Position numbers and translations under genes: made by a program
The notes under the pieces: model-generated
Databases searched by the model: none
What the model saw: the letters and a program-made list of their open reading frames with translations, nothing else
Told to the model about the DNA's origin: nothing
NCBI RefSeq assembly: GCF_001458255.1
Contig: NZ_CYSB01000041.1
Location: 220,078-284,077, forward strand
DNA from: Thalassovita autumnalis
Lineage (GTDB): Bacteria; Pseudomonadota; Alphaproteobacteria; Rhodobacterales; Rhodobacteraceae
Direction: 5' to 3'
DNA length: 64,000 bases
In this document: positions 9,932 through 18,608 of the stretch, one piece after another
Layout: every line of letters begins with the position of its first letter
How positions within the stretch are numbered: position 1 is the stretch's first letter

Positions 9932-10642
9932 TTACGGATCATTCACCTTGCCACCTCCTCCAGCGAAATACTGTGGATACAGCTGCTGGATTCTTGGCAG
10001 GGAATTCAGGATTTCTTTTAGGTGGCGTCGCATGCTGCGCTCGGCGGCATCGGCGTCACCTTCTTCAATTTTATCTACAATCTGACCATGCTGTGCGATC
10101 AAGGTGTGGATTGGAAATTCGACAAACGAAATGAAACGAACGCGGTCCATCTGGGCCTTGACGGCCTCAAGATATCCCCATGCCTGTTCAATCCCAGCTG
10201 CGATTGCCAGGGTTTCATGAAATACCTCGTCCAATTCGATAAATTTCGCTGGATTTACGTCTGCGATCGCCGCCTGCTCTTTTAGCTGAGAACGCAACTC
10301 TTTTATCAGCGACGTATCCGGGGTTTGGGCCAAGTTGTGAACAACGTCTGCCTCAAAGGCTTCCCTTACAAATCGACCACCAAGAACTGAGTTCACATCG
10401 ATTGGCTTTACAAATGTCCCGCGTTGCGGGCGGATTTCCAACAGTCCCTCATGCTCAAGCGTAATGAAGGCTTCTCGCACCGGCTGTCGGCTGACTTGGT
10501 ATTCTTTGGCGAGATCGGACTCGGATAATCTGCTTGATGGCTTTAGCTGGTTTCGAACAATGCGGCTTCGCAAGATAACGCGCAATTGTGGCGCAACGGC
10601 CTTTCGCGGATTTAGTCGCCAATCATTCAAATCCAACAGCAT
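9932..10642 (-). CDS. GntR-family transcriptional regulator, FCD subfamily
   Basis: The start at 10642 is set by a GGAGGAGA site just upstream, giving 236 residues. An N-terminal winged helix (about residues 10-75; ESDLAKEYQVSRQPVREAFI) precedes an all-helical FCD ligand domain. That domain carries the usual acidic and His residues (ELDEVFHETLAIAAG, RRHLKEIL) that often hold a metal plus a sugar-acid effector. It is transcribed toward dctP and divergently from uxuA, so it probably represses both arms from the 130-bp gap and releases them on binding a pathway acid. UxuR/ExuR-like or lactate-type regulators are the nearest functional analogues. Confidence 0.85.
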   Translation of the reverse strand: MLLDLNDWRLNPRKAVAPQLRVILRSRIVRNQLKPSSRLSESDLAKEYQVSRQPVREAFITLEHEGLLEIRPQRGTFVKPIDVNSVLGGRFVREAFEADVVHNLAQTPDTSLIKELRSQLKEQAAIADVNPAKFIELDEVFHETLAIAAGIEQAWGYLEAVKAQMDRVRFISFVEFPIHTLIAQHGQIVDKIEEGDADAAERSMRRHLKEILNSLPRIQQLYPQYFAGGGGKVNDP

Positions 10643-10773
10643 CCTGTCTCCTCCTGCATTTTTCATACTATCATACTTCCATACAAGTCAACACTCTGTT
10701 AACATTTCTATTGCGATGTGGGGGTTCACGATGCCAACACCAGAGAAAAGCAATACAGAACGGATGGTATAAA
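10643..10773. promoter_or_regulatory. Divergent promoter region between gntR-dct operon and uxuA
   Basis: This gap separates divergent arms of the uronate cluster. It contains a run of CATAC/ATACT-type short repeats at about 10667-10685 (ATACTATCATACTTCCATAC). These are compatible with GntR/FCD half-sites, which often centre on GTAT-type cores, and may be the regulator's operator. The exact -35 and -10 boxes are not obvious. Confidence 0.4.
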
Positions 10774-11991
10774 ATGAAGCAAACATGGCGTTGGTTCGGC
10801 CCGGTGGATAAAGTATCGCTGGAAAATGCACGGCAAGCCGGAGCGACGGGTATTGTCTCTGCCTTGCATGAGATACCCAACGGCGTCGTTTGGAGTTTGC
10901 GTGCAATTCAGGAGCGACAAGCCCAGATCAGTGCAAACGCGAGTGGCCTGACATGGGACGTCGTCGAAAGTTTGCCGGTTTCTGAGGACATCAAACAGCA
11001 GTCGGGCGATTGGGCTGATCATATTTCAAGCTACAAGGCCAGTCTGCAAAACATCGCCGCCTCCGGTATCGAAACCGTTTGTTATAACTTTATGCCGGTG
11101 CTGGACTGGACCCGTACGGATCTTCGTTTCGCATTGCCGGATGCTGCGCGCTGCATGCGCTTTGACGTATGTGACTTTGCGGTTTTCGATGTCTTTCTGC
11201 TTATGCGAGACGGCGCAGAAGGCGACTATGACAAAGACATAGTGGCAGAGGCGCGCATACGTCACCAGCAGATGTCTGACAAAGACAAAGCCGGGTTGGT
11301 AAACAACATAATCTGCGGCCTGCCAGGCTCCGAAGAAGGCTATTCTGTTGAAACGTTGAGAGAACAGCTTGAGCTTTACAAAGATATGAGCGCAGATCGG
11401 TTGCGCCAGCATCAGATCGACTTCTTAAGCGAAGTCATTCCCGTAGCCGAAGACCTGGGTATTCGGATGTGCTGCCATCCGGATGATCCACCATTTCCAC
11501 TCTTGGGGTTACCTCGGATTATGTCGACCGAGGCGGATTACACGGCCTTGGTTACCGCCATCGACTCACCGTCCAATGGGATCACATTTTGCACTGGGTC
11601 ATTGGGTGTCCGCGAATCAAATGACCTGGTTGGGATGGTCGAGCGGCTCGGTTCAAAGATTCATTTCGCACATCTGAGAAATGTGCAGCGCGAAAGCAAT
11701 GCCATCCCTAACAGTTTCCATGAAGCCGCCCACCTTGAAGGGTCGTCAGATATGGTTGCCGTTGTCTCTGCTCTTTTGAATGAAGAAAAGCGGCGAAAAG
11801 ATGAGGGAAGAAAAGATAGCGACATTCCGTTTCGCCCCGATCACGGTCAGGACATTTTGACCGACCTGCAAACGGATGCGCAACCCGGTTACCCCGCGGT
11901 CGGACGCCTTAAAGGCCTCGCCGAGTTGCGCGGCATTATCGCGGCGCTTTCGGCTGATGGCACATCCAGCCAAAGCTCCGGATTCCATTGA
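10774..11991 (+). CDS. uxuA: Mannonate dehydratase
   Basis: 405 residues from the ATG at 10774; the frame is open further upstream, but that part has no family likeness and crosses the divergent promoter. UxuA hallmarks are present: MKQTWRWFGPVDKVSLENA at the N-terminus, VCYNFMPVLDWTRTDL, metal-site CCHPDDPPFPLLGLPRI, FCTGSLGVR and HFAHLRNVQRE. The enzyme dehydrates D-mannonate to 2-keto-3-deoxygluconate using Mn or Fe. It is divergent from the transporter operon and followed by an FMN oxidase in the same direction. With uxuB-like and kdgK-like genes nearby it completes the fructuronate-to-KDPG route. Confidence 0.93.
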   Translation: MKQTWRWFGPVDKVSLENARQAGATGIVSALHEIPNGVVWSLRAIQERQAQISANASGLTWDVVESLPVSEDIKQQSGDWADHISSYKASLQNIAASGIETVCYNFMPVLDWTRTDLRFALPDAARCMRFDVCDFAVFDVFLLMRDGAEGDYDKDIVAEARIRHQQMSDKDKAGLVNNIICGLPGSEEGYSVETLREQLELYKDMSADRLRQHQIDFLSEVIPVAEDLGIRMCCHPDDPPFPLLGLPRIMSTEADYTALVTAIDSPSNGITFCTGSLGVRESNDLVGMVERLGSKIHFAHLRNVQRESNAIPNSFHEAAHLEGSSDMVAVVSALLNEEKRRKDEGRKDSDIPFRPDHGQDILTDLQTDAQPGYPAVGRLKGLAELRGIIAALSADGTSSQSSGFH

Positions 11992-12059
11992 TCTTTGTTT
12001 GAAAACCTCAGGTTCACCAAAGAGATCATTGTTGAAGGTCAAGACGAAGGAAGAACACA

Positions 12060-13229
12060 GTGTCTGAACGAACAATCACCAACATAGAAGACCTTGAACG
12101 CGCCTATGCCCGCCGCGTGCCAAGGGTCTTTCAAGAATATGTAACGTCTGGCGCCTGGACAGAAAGCACCCTAAAGCGCAATCTGAGCGATTTTGAGGAC
12201 TTGCAGTTCAGACAGCGCGTGGGGGTAGACATCTCCAACCGTTCAACCGAAGCAACCATCTTGGGAGAGAAGGCAACGATTCCGCTGGCACTCTCTCCTG
12301 TCGGCCTGCTCGGAATGCAGCATGGTGATGGGGAAATTCTTGCGGCCCAAGCAGCCGAGGAATTCGGCGTACCATTCACGTTGTCGACGATGTCAATTTG
12401 TTCGTTGGAAGATGTCGCTCGCAACACGTCAAAACCATTTTGGTTTCAGCTTTATGTCATGCGCGATCTGGATTTTATGCGCGATTTGATGCAACGCGCG
12501 AGAGACGCAGGGGTATCAACCCTGGTCGTGACGTTGGATCTTCAGGTTCAGGGGCAACGCAACCGGGATCTGAAAAATGGCATGTCCGTTCCGCCAGCCC
12601 TGTCGGCGGCAACCATTCTAGACATGGCCACGCGCTGGCGGTGGGGTCTGAATATGCTGAAAACCAAGCGGCGCAGTTTTGGGAATCTTGTCGGACATGT
12701 GAAAGGCCTTGATGATATGTCCTTGCTTGTCGAATGGGTGAACAAAAACTTTGATCAGGCATTGGACTGGAACAAACTTTCAAGAATTCGTGACGAATGG
12801 GACGGAAAACTTGTTCTAAAAGGCATTCTGGACCCTGCGGACGCATCGCGCGCTGTGGAAGTCGGCGCCGACGCCATCATTGTGTCAAACCATGGAGGAC
12901 GGCAAATGGATGGCGCTCCGTCTACAATTTCGATGTTGCCAGCCATCACCGACAGCGTTCAGGGCGCCGCCGAAGTTCTTCTTGATAGTGGTGTGCGTTC
13001 AGGCCAGGACGTTTTACGGGCCCGCGCACTTGGTGCTGATGCTGCCATGATTGGCCGCGCCTTCACCTTCGGCTTGGGGGCGAAAGGAAAAACTGGTGTC
13101 ACGGAAGCTCTTTCGCTCATAAAAAACGAACTTGAGCTAACTATGGCATTTACCGGATCGGTGAAGAACCAAGGAATCGGACCACACGTGCTACTGTCCT
13201 ACCCCCCTAATACTGTGCCAGTAAACTGA
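12060..13229 (+). CDS. FMN-dependent alpha-hydroxy-acid oxidase/dehydrogenase (LldD-like)
   Basis: 389 residues starting with GTG after a GAAGGAAG site. A TIM-barrel flavoenzyme of the L-lactate dehydrogenase/glycolate oxidase family. FMN contacts LSPVGLLGM, the catalytic His-Arg stretch VSNHGGRQMDGAPS and the phosphate-binding end LDSGVRSGQDVLRARALGAD are all visible. It oxidises an L-2-hydroxy acid and passes electrons to quinone or oxygen. It is co-directional with uxuA after a 68-bp gap, so the physiological substrate may be a hydroxy acid linked to uronate breakdown rather than lactate itself. A precise substrate cannot be read from sequence. Confidence 0.85.
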   Translation: MSERTITNIEDLERAYARRVPRVFQEYVTSGAWTESTLKRNLSDFEDLQFRQRVGVDISNRSTEATILGEKATIPLALSPVGLLGMQHGDGEILAAQAAEEFGVPFTLSTMSICSLEDVARNTSKPFWFQLYVMRDLDFMRDLMQRARDAGVSTLVVTLDLQVQGQRNRDLKNGMSVPPALSAATILDMATRWRWGLNMLKTKRRSFGNLVGHVKGLDDMSLLVEWVNKNFDQALDWNKLSRIRDEWDGKLVLKGILDPADASRAVEVGADAIIVSNHGGRQMDGAPSTISMLPAITDSVQGAAEVLLDSGVRSGQDVLRARALGADAAMIGRAFTFGLGAKGKTGVTEALSLIKNELELTMAFTGSVKNQGIGPHVLLSYPPNTVPVN

Positions 13230-13249
13230 TCAAGAGAGGGGGAGTTGTG

Positions 13250-13297
13250 ATGGTACGGAAACGACATTCGGACGAAGACGTATTGAAGCTGCTGCGT
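13250..13297 (+). pseudogene. Truncated IS3-type transposase OrfA start (about 16 codons)
   Basis: The frame begins MVRKRHSDEDVLKLLR after a GGGGGAG site, which resembles the start of IS3-family OrfA proteins common in Rhodobacterales. The likeness stops abruptly and unrelated sequence follows. Only the IS left end seems to survive, directly after the lldD-like stop codon. It marks a past rearrangement at this border. Confidence 0.4.
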
Positions 13298-13410
13298 TAT
13301 AGACCAAAGCGGGACCCAGTGGACATATTGAAGTTAAGGGTACAGTGGCACGCCCCGTGATCTGCCGTGCGATGGCGTCTGCTGCGAGGATGGTTTGAAG
13401 CGGATTGTGA

Positions 13411-13650
13411 CATGCTAATCGGCCATCAAATATTGTTTCTCGACCCCGGCCCGCCGCCGCTCCGCAAACGCCGTCCGAGATCTCAGAATGCAAGCCTTCG
13501 ACGCACGGAAACTCAGCGTTCCTTGTTGGTCCCCCAGCCATTGGCGCGTTTGCACAACTGTTTGGATTACAATCGGCCTTATGCTTTGTCGTTCTTGTAG
13601 GTGTCGTCACAGTCTTCTCAAGAAACCTATTTACAGTCGGAACTCACTAA
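13411..13650 (+). pseudogene. C-terminal fragment of an MFS transporter
   Basis: A frame without a start runs to the stop at 13648-13650. From 13507 it reads GNSAFLVGPPAIGAFAQLFG followed by a hydrophobic helix, the usual last loop and helix of major facilitator proteins. Everything before about 13450 is unrelated, so only the end of the gene remains. It supports decay or recombination between the uronate cluster and the prophage. Confidence 0.5.
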
Positions 13651-14010
13651 TCCAAAATTTAGACAAAGCCGGTGCTAACTTTTCGAAGTGCAAGACCCAC
13701 ATTGAAAGCTGCCCTTGAGGCTAAAGTCAACAAGGTCCCCCAACTTGATCGTCAGCCACAGGTGCTGCGAAAGTACGGTTTGGATTCTGCTGAATTCTGC
13801 GCGTCTGAATGACCGCAATCAGGAAACCTGCTGCAACGCCGCAATTCTCGTGCTACCGCTGCGAACACTTTCTGCGCCAGCAATAGCTGCGTAAGCAAAA
13901 GGCAGAAAAGTCCCGCACCGCCGACATTCGAGTCGATTGCAGCGAAAGACCGCTTTCCGCCCTCATCATCGAGTATAGAAGCTCCTTCGCGGACCGTGGT
14001 AGACCCTGCA
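13651..14010. other. Non-coding junction with no recognisable gene
   Basis: About 360 bp between the MFS fragment and the WYL regulator. Short frames on both strands have no ribosome site or family likeness. I found no terminator or convincing att-like repeat here, although a prophage boundary could lie in or near it. Confidence 0.4.
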
Positions 14011-15003
14011 TCATGGCAATACGTGAACGGAAGCATTCCGGTATCCTGCTACCGTCTCACGCAGCTCCCGAGGCTCAAGCACCTCAACCTCCCTCCCCCA
14101 TTTGGCCAAATGCCAGGCCATCTCCACCAGCCCGCTGGCCTCGAAGCTGACCAGCAACCCGCCATCCTCCAAGTCGATCATGTCTTGCTTGGGATGGAAT
14201 TCAAACTCCCGGGCCGTAGCCGCGGCCGCTGGGCTGAACCGCCACACGACCCGGCTGAACTCGTCGTCTGAGTGAAACGACCCGAACGATCGGGCGGCAT
14301 AGGCCTCAAGATCGAAGTCCCTGTCCTTTTCGAACCAGTCATTGGTGATCTCGGCCTTTTCGATGCGATCCAAGCGGAAGCGCCGCAGGTTGGCATCTTT
14401 GGCGGTATCACGGGCAATCAAGTAATGCCGCGTGCCGAGCAGGATCCCATAGGGCTCGATCAAACGCTTGCGCGGTTTGGCATCCTGCGCACCCTGGTAT
14501 CGGATGATGAGCCGGAACGGCCCTCTCAGGGCAGCCGAGACGATGTTTAGCACAGCCGGAGAGATTTTGACCTTTGGGCCAGGGCGGCAGGCATAGCCTT
14601 TTGCCTCGAGGATCGCCTCAGCATCCACCTCCATGCTTCGGGCCTGCGCTGACGGCAATGTTGCCACCAAGCGGTCTCGCAGCGACCGTAGCGCCTCCAC
14701 CTCCATATCCGCACCCTCCCGCTCAGCCCGCGTGATACTGGCCTCGAGTGCGACGAGTTCGCGGCGGTAAAGCCCCTGCATGCCGAGCATGCTGGTGTCG
14801 CGCAGCTTCCACCGTCGGCGGCGCTCGTTGTCCGTCTGATGGGAGATACTTGGAAAGACATCTTTCAGGGCAGCAATCATGCGCTGGGCGGTCCGTTCAT
14901 TCACGCTGAATGCCTCTGCGACCTCCTTTACAGTGATCCCTCCGTGCCGGCTGGCGGACATGCCTGCGAGCTTCAACAGGTCTTGTGCCTTTTGGAACGA
15001 CAT
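14011..15003 (-). CDS. HTH-WYL domain transcriptional regulator
   Basis: The start at 15003 (MSFQKAQDLLKLAGMSASRH) gives 330 residues; the frame continues upstream but that part looks non-coding. An N-terminal winged helix for DNA binding (VKEVAEAFSVNERTAQRMI) is followed by a linker and a WYL domain around residues 185-260 (YGILLGTRHYLIARD, the third strand with the WYL-like HYL). A C-terminal extension ends in the WCX-like EVEVLEPRELRETVAGY. WYL proteins sense nucleic acids or nucleotides and often control phage-defence or DNA-damage genes. It is divergent from the 15241 gene beside the integrase. It may control lysogeny or a defence function; that is inference. Confidence 0.75.
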   Translation of the reverse strand: MSFQKAQDLLKLAGMSASRHGGITVKEVAEAFSVNERTAQRMIAALKDVFPSISHQTDNERRRRWKLRDTSMLGMQGLYRRELVALEASITRAEREGADMEVEALRSLRDRLVATLPSAQARSMEVDAEAILEAKGYACRPGPKVKISPAVLNIVSAALRGPFRLIIRYQGAQDAKPRKRLIEPYGILLGTRHYLIARDTAKDANLRRFRLDRIEKAEITNDWFEKDRDFDLEAYAARSFGSFHSDDEFSRVVWRFSPAAAATAREFEFHPKQDMIDLEDGGLLVSFEASGLVEMAWHLAKWGREVEVLEPRELRETVAGYRNASVHVLP

Positions 15004-15240
15004 GGCGCGTATCCCCGACAGTTCTTGACGTAGTGCCTGGGTTATAACCCGAGAGAGGACGATTCGTCCTAAGGATGCCGATCGATTGGAGAATTTGGCA
15101 GTCGCCGCATGAGCGTGAGTGCGGGGGTGCAGCTTCATGCGGCCTGCACCCCGGAGTTTCTGCCTCGCTGCCACTTGGGCGGCGTCAGCAACTTGCCAGG
15201 CCGCCCGCTGTCTTACCTCGACATCAGAACTGGAGCCCAC

Positions 15241-15837
15241 ATGGCACTACCTCAAAGAGCATTCTTCACCCTGCACGAAACCGCATCCCGATGGGGCTGC
15301 ACCATCGCCGACATTGGCGGCTGGGCCACCGAAGGCAAACTGGACATCGTCACAGGGGTTTCTCTCGCGATCTGCGGCGACGAGAAGGTCTCTGGCAAGA
15401 TCACGATCTCGCCGATGGACATGCTGCCCCTCTTCCGCCGCAGCGGAACCGGCCCCACGGTCATCAAGCTGCAGCGTATCAAGCCCGAGCATTCCGAGGA
15501 GTGGTGCTACGTCACCGAGCCCGCGGATGGGGTCGAGGTGTCCATCGCGGACCTGTTGATCACCGGTCAGGACGTGCTTCGGTTCGAAGACGAATATGAC
15601 CTGCTGCGCCGCATTGGCGGCGGCACCGGCGCCCTCTCGCCCTACGACTGGGAAGGCATGTATGTGGCCCTGCTGAAGCGCGTCCACGAACATGGCATTC
15701 CAGAGACCCAGGCCGAACTGATAGGTTATCTTCAGGACTGGTTCGCCGATGTGGCCGAGAACGGGGAGATCCCCGACGAAAGCACAATTCGCCGTCGCTT
15801 GCGCCCCTTCTGGCGCGCCATGCGCGGCGAGAAGTAA
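15241..15837 (+). CDS. Uncharacterised protein next to integrase
   Basis: 198 residues starting at 15241 with GGAG about 7 nt upstream. I do not recognise a named domain. The N-terminus FFTLHETASRWGCTIADIGGWATEGKLDI has the look of a short DNA-binding helix-turn-helix of the MerR/excisionase sort. The C-terminal third (ETQAELIGYLQDWFADVAENGEIPDESTIRRRLRPFW) resembles a small helical DNA-binding module. It ends 13 bp before the integrase stop, convergent with it. A role in integration or in control with the WYL regulator is plausible but not shown. Confidence 0.6.
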   Translation: MALPQRAFFTLHETASRWGCTIADIGGWATEGKLDIVTGVSLAICGDEKVSGKITISPMDMLPLFRRSGTGPTVIKLQRIKPEHSEEWCYVTEPADGVEVSIADLLITGQDVLRFEDEYDLLRRIGGGTGALSPYDWEGMYVALLKRVHEHGIPETQAELIGYLQDWFADVAENGEIPDESTIRRRLRPFWRAMRGEK

Positions 15838-15850
15838 GCGGCCCCAGCTT

Positions 15851-17116
15851 TTAGGCCCGCTTGGCCTCTTTCTCGGCATCCGCGTCATGCACAATCTTCG
15901 GGCGTGGCCGGAACATGCCGGCCACGGCATCGACCCCGGCGCGCAGCGGCGAGTCCATCAAATGCGCATAACGCAGCGTTGTCTGCATTTGGCTGTGGCC
16001 AAGCAACTTACCGATCATTTCCAGCGAAGCGCCGCCGCTGACCAAGAGCGAGGCGAACGTATGACGCAGGTCATGGATCCGCACATCCGGCAGGTCTGCC
16101 TCGCGCTGCACCTTCACCCAAAACCGGCGGATTTCCTTGACAGGTTGGCCCGGCACATCGCCCGGGAACAGCCACGGGTTGCCCTTGGGTACAACAAGCG
16201 CCCGCCGGCGCACGATCGCCGCGACGTCAGCTGAGATCGGCACCCGGTGGATTTTGCGCTGCTTGGTGGTCGCCGCGGGCTTCGACCAAATTCCAAGCTC
16301 CAGATTGAACTGCTCGAACTGCGCCTGTCGCACCTCCCCCACGCGGGCGCCTGTCAGCATGCAGATGCGGATGATGCCCGCGGCGCGTTGATCCTCGGCC
16401 GCATCCAGCACTTCGGCCAGCCGGCCGATTTCCTCATGGGAGAGGAACCGTTCGCGCGCTGTCTCGACACGTTTCTTAAAGCCCGCGGCCGGATTGTCCG
16501 TGCGCCAGCCCCATTGGATGGCGAGATTGAACATCTTACGCAGCACCTCACCCACGCGATTGGCGCGCACGGGCGTGGGCTTGCGCCCCTGCAGCTTGCG
16601 CGCACGATTGTTGGGCTTCGCCTTCGATGGCCTCGCCCTGCCTTCTGCAATCAGGTTCAAAAGCTTTGTCACATCATGTGGCGTGATCTCCGTGACCAGC
16701 TTGTTGCCCCAATGCGGTGCGACCAATTTGGTCAGGAAGGATTTATGATCGGACGCACTTAGGGGCGTCAGGGTTGAGGCATGCTCGATCAAATACCGCT
16801 CGATCATGTCCTTGAAGCGAGGCGCCTCACGCAGCGTATCGCGTTCCTCCATCGGATCTGTGCCCTCGTCAATCAGCCGGCGTAGTTCGCGGGCCCGCTC
16901 CCGGGCAGCTGTGACGCTCCATTCAGGCCAGCGCCCAATCGCCATGCGGCGCTGCCGCCCGGCAAAGCGGTAATCCATCACGAAGGACCGCTCGCCCGAG
17001 GGCATTACGCGGATGGAAAGCCCACGTATCTCGGTATCGAAGACCTGATACGCCCGATCCTCTTCCGGGATCTGCTCGCGCACGGTTTTATCATTTAATC
17101 GCAATCGGTTGACCAT
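15851..17116 (-). CDS. int: Tyrosine-type site-specific integrase
   Basis: 421 residues. A perfect AAGGAGGT lies exactly six bases before the ATG at 17116, but directly abuts an ATG two codons earlier, so 17116 is the better start. The N-terminal arm-binding domain (about residues 5-90) is of the DUF4102 type (RGLSIRVMPSGERSFVMDYR). A central SAM-like core-binding domain and a catalytic domain follow. The active-site residues are visible: Arg in LTGARVGEV, HxxR in HDLRHTFASLL, His in LLGHSQMQ and Tyr in TTLRYAHL. It integrates and excises the prophage. DUF4102 integrases often use tRNA ends. Its C-terminal end faces left, so attL is expected left of 15850. Confidence 0.93.
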   Translation of the reverse strand: MVNRLRLNDKTVREQIPEEDRAYQVFDTEIRGLSIRVMPSGERSFVMDYRFAGRQRRMAIGRWPEWSVTAARERARELRRLIDEGTDPMEERDTLREAPRFKDMIERYLIEHASTLTPLSASDHKSFLTKLVAPHWGNKLVTEITPHDVTKLLNLIAEGRARPSKAKPNNRARKLQGRKPTPVRANRVGEVLRKMFNLAIQWGWRTDNPAAGFKKRVETARERFLSHEEIGRLAEVLDAAEDQRAAGIIRICMLTGARVGEVRQAQFEQFNLELGIWSKPAATTKQRKIHRVPISADVAAIVRRRALVVPKGNPWLFPGDVPGQPVKEIRRFWVKVQREADLPDVRIHDLRHTFASLLVSGGASLEMIGKLLGHSQMQTTLRYAHLMDSPLRAGVDAVAGMFRPRPKIVHDADAEKEAKRA

Positions 17117-17204
17117 ATTCATACCTCCTTGATGCGCATGACACAGGCGTAGATGCGCAGGCTTATCAAGCGAAGCATGGGGCTTTGGGCGGCATACAGG
17201 CGGT

Positions 17205-17624
17205 GACCGGCGGTGATGCGCCAAAACCCTGCCGGTCGTTGAAAAAATGGGAGAAATTACCGGGGAGCGTTCATCGCGCTGGGCGAATCTGTGGGCCAGC
17301 GGTCTCGATCTCGCGCCCGAAAGCGCGCACTGAAGGCCATCTTACTCCTAAAACTGGGCCTGATTTTGTAAATTCCGTTTAAAATCAATGACCGGCAAGG
17401 GTCCAGACCCCTTGCCGGTTGGGCGAATACCTTTGAACGCCCGTAAAACCCGCTGAAACACGGCGAAATCTTGTAAAGTGGCCGATTTTAGGCCGTCACG
17501 ACTCTTCTCCAGCCAATTTGCTCGGCTTCTGCAACGCCCTGCGCCGCAAACTCGACCGGCGCCAAAAACGTAAAACCTCAATGATATCAATGACCGGCAG
17601 CCATTTGGCGCATCACCGCCGGTC
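17205..17624. repeat. Long inverted repeats in int-xis intergenic region
   Basis: Positions 17205-17225 and 17604-17624 are exact 21-bp reverse complements, and likeness continues on both sides to roughly 50 bp. A shared core TGCCGGTCATTGA, or a one-base variant, also occurs near 17231, near 17385 and near 17590. The region lies between divergent int and the excisionase-like gene. Arm-type integrase sites, excisionase sites or an operator for both promoters are likely uses; no gene is visible here. Confidence 0.6.
17390..17419. repeat. GC-rich hairpin inside the int-xis gap
   Basis: Two arms of about 13 bp (ACCGGCAAGGGTC and its complement with one bulged base) meet around a very short loop. 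There is no T run on either side, so termination is less likely than a protein-binding or cruciform site. One arm includes the TGCCGGT core of the larger repeats. Confidence 0.5.
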
Positions 17625-17707
17625 TCCGCCTTCCCGCCACCCTTTCCGCTCTGCGCTTCTGAACACCTGAACTCTGCCCGTGCCGGGCCAAACTCAGGAG
17701 AACCTAG

Positions 17708-17956
17708 ATGCCAGACATTGGAACTGCCCCCCGATCCAGTAGCCCTCAGCGCGTGATGAGCGGTTGGATCAGCCGCCTCGACCTCGCCCTTGAGCTCGGG
17801 GTCACCGTCGAAACCCTGCACCGCTGGGAAAAGATCCGCTTCGGCCCACCCTGCGTGCGCGCCGGCCGAAAAATCTATTACCGTCGTGATGCCGTGCAGG
17901 AATGGCTGATGCTGCAGGAAGCTCCTGCGCCACGCCGTGCGGGGTCACGCCGATGA
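17708..17956 (+). CDS. Small helix-turn-helix protein, excisionase/AlpA-like
   Basis: 82 residues with a CAGGAGA site before the ATG. The central part (ISRLDLALELGVTVETLHRWEKIRFGPPCVRAGRKIYYRRDAVQEWL) is a MerR/excisionase-type winged helix ending in the typical YRRDAVQEWL. Such proteins act as recombination-directionality factors or activators of integrase. It is first in the rightward early operon, divergent from int across a repeat-rich gap. The next gene starts inside its stop codon (ATGA). The functional assignment is inferred from size, fold and place. Confidence 0.7.
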   Translation: MPDIGTAPRSSSPQRVMSGWISRLDLALELGVTVETLHRWEKIRFGPPCVRAGRKIYYRRDAVQEWLMLQEAPAPRRAGSRR

Positions 17957-18216
17957 GCCTCCCCCTTCCCTTTCGCAAGCCCAGCGCCCGGGACCGTGTA
18001 CGCCAGGAGTGGATTAAGGAGCGTCGGCGCGAAGCGCGCATGGTGGTCGCCGATATGGTTCACCATTCCGACTATCTCGTTCGGCTCGCCTGCAATGTGT
18101 TGGTCCAGCATGGTGAAACACCCGAAGAGCGCGAGGATGCCCGCATCCTGCTTGTCGTACTCGATGCCAAAACGCCGGGGCGGCTGCCCGCGCCAGATCG
18201 GGAGGGCCGCTCATGA
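17953..18216 (+). CDS. Small uncharacterised early phage protein
   Basis: 87 residues overlapping the preceding gene by ATGA and the VRR-NUC gene by ATGA, so it is translationally coupled on both sides. The sequence is mostly charged helix (RDRVRQEWIKERRREARMVVADMV) with no motif that I know. The position between excisionase-like and nuclease genes suggests a DNA-metabolism accessory role. I cannot assign a function. Confidence 0.6.
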   Translation: MSLPLPFRKPSARDRVRQEWIKERRREARMVVADMVHHSDYLVRLACNVLVQHGETPEEREDARILLVVLDAKTPGRLPAPDREGRS

Positions 18217-18608
18217 AGCGACGCGGAACACCCGAGGCAGATCTGCAGCGCGCTGTCGTGACCGCGCTGCGCTTTGCCCTCCCCAAGGGCGCCATCATCC
18301 ATCACTGTGCCAATGAGGTGACTGAGGCAGGCCCGCGTGGCGCAAAGCGGCAGGCGATACTTGTCGGCATGGGCGTCCATCCCGGTTTTGCCGATTTAGT
18401 GGTTGTATGCGCTGGGCGCGTGCTCTTCCTCGAGCTGAAATCCCTCAAAGGACGGCTGAGCCCAGCGCAGGAGGCATTTCGTGATGCGGTCACCGCGCAG
18501 GGCTTTGGCTGGGTGCTGGTGCGTTCGCTTGATGACGCGCTGGGCGCCTTGGCAGACCACGGGTTCACAACGCGTGTAGCCTCTCCATCTGGGAGGGTCG
18601 CACCATGA
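18213..18608 (+). CDS. VRR-NUC domain nuclease
   Basis: 131 residues forming a single stand-alone VRR-NUC fold. The core GVHPGFADLVVVCAGRVLFLELKS gives the catalytic Asp and the ExK pair, followed by the conserved KGRLSPAQEAFRDAV helix. Phage VRR-NUC proteins act as structure-specific (Holliday-junction-like) nucleases in replication or recombination. It sits between an unknown small gene and the replication-initiator-like gene with ATGA overlaps at both ends, fitting a replication role. Confidence 0.85.
   Translation: MKRRGTPEADLQRAVVTALRFALPKGAIIHHCANEVTEAGPRGAKRQAILVGMGVHPGFADLVVVCAGRVLFLELKSLKGRLSPAQEAFRDAVTAQGFGWVLVRSLDDALGALADHGFTTRVASPSGRVAP

Noticed and set aside
10588..10773. N-terminal extension of uxuA by 62 codons
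   Set aside because: It would cross the divergent promoter region and start inside gntR; family likeness starts exactly at the ATG at 10774.
13230..13610. 126-codon minus-strand frame after the lldD-like gene
   Set aside because: It is the reverse of the MFS and IS fragments on the plus strand; no support on its own.
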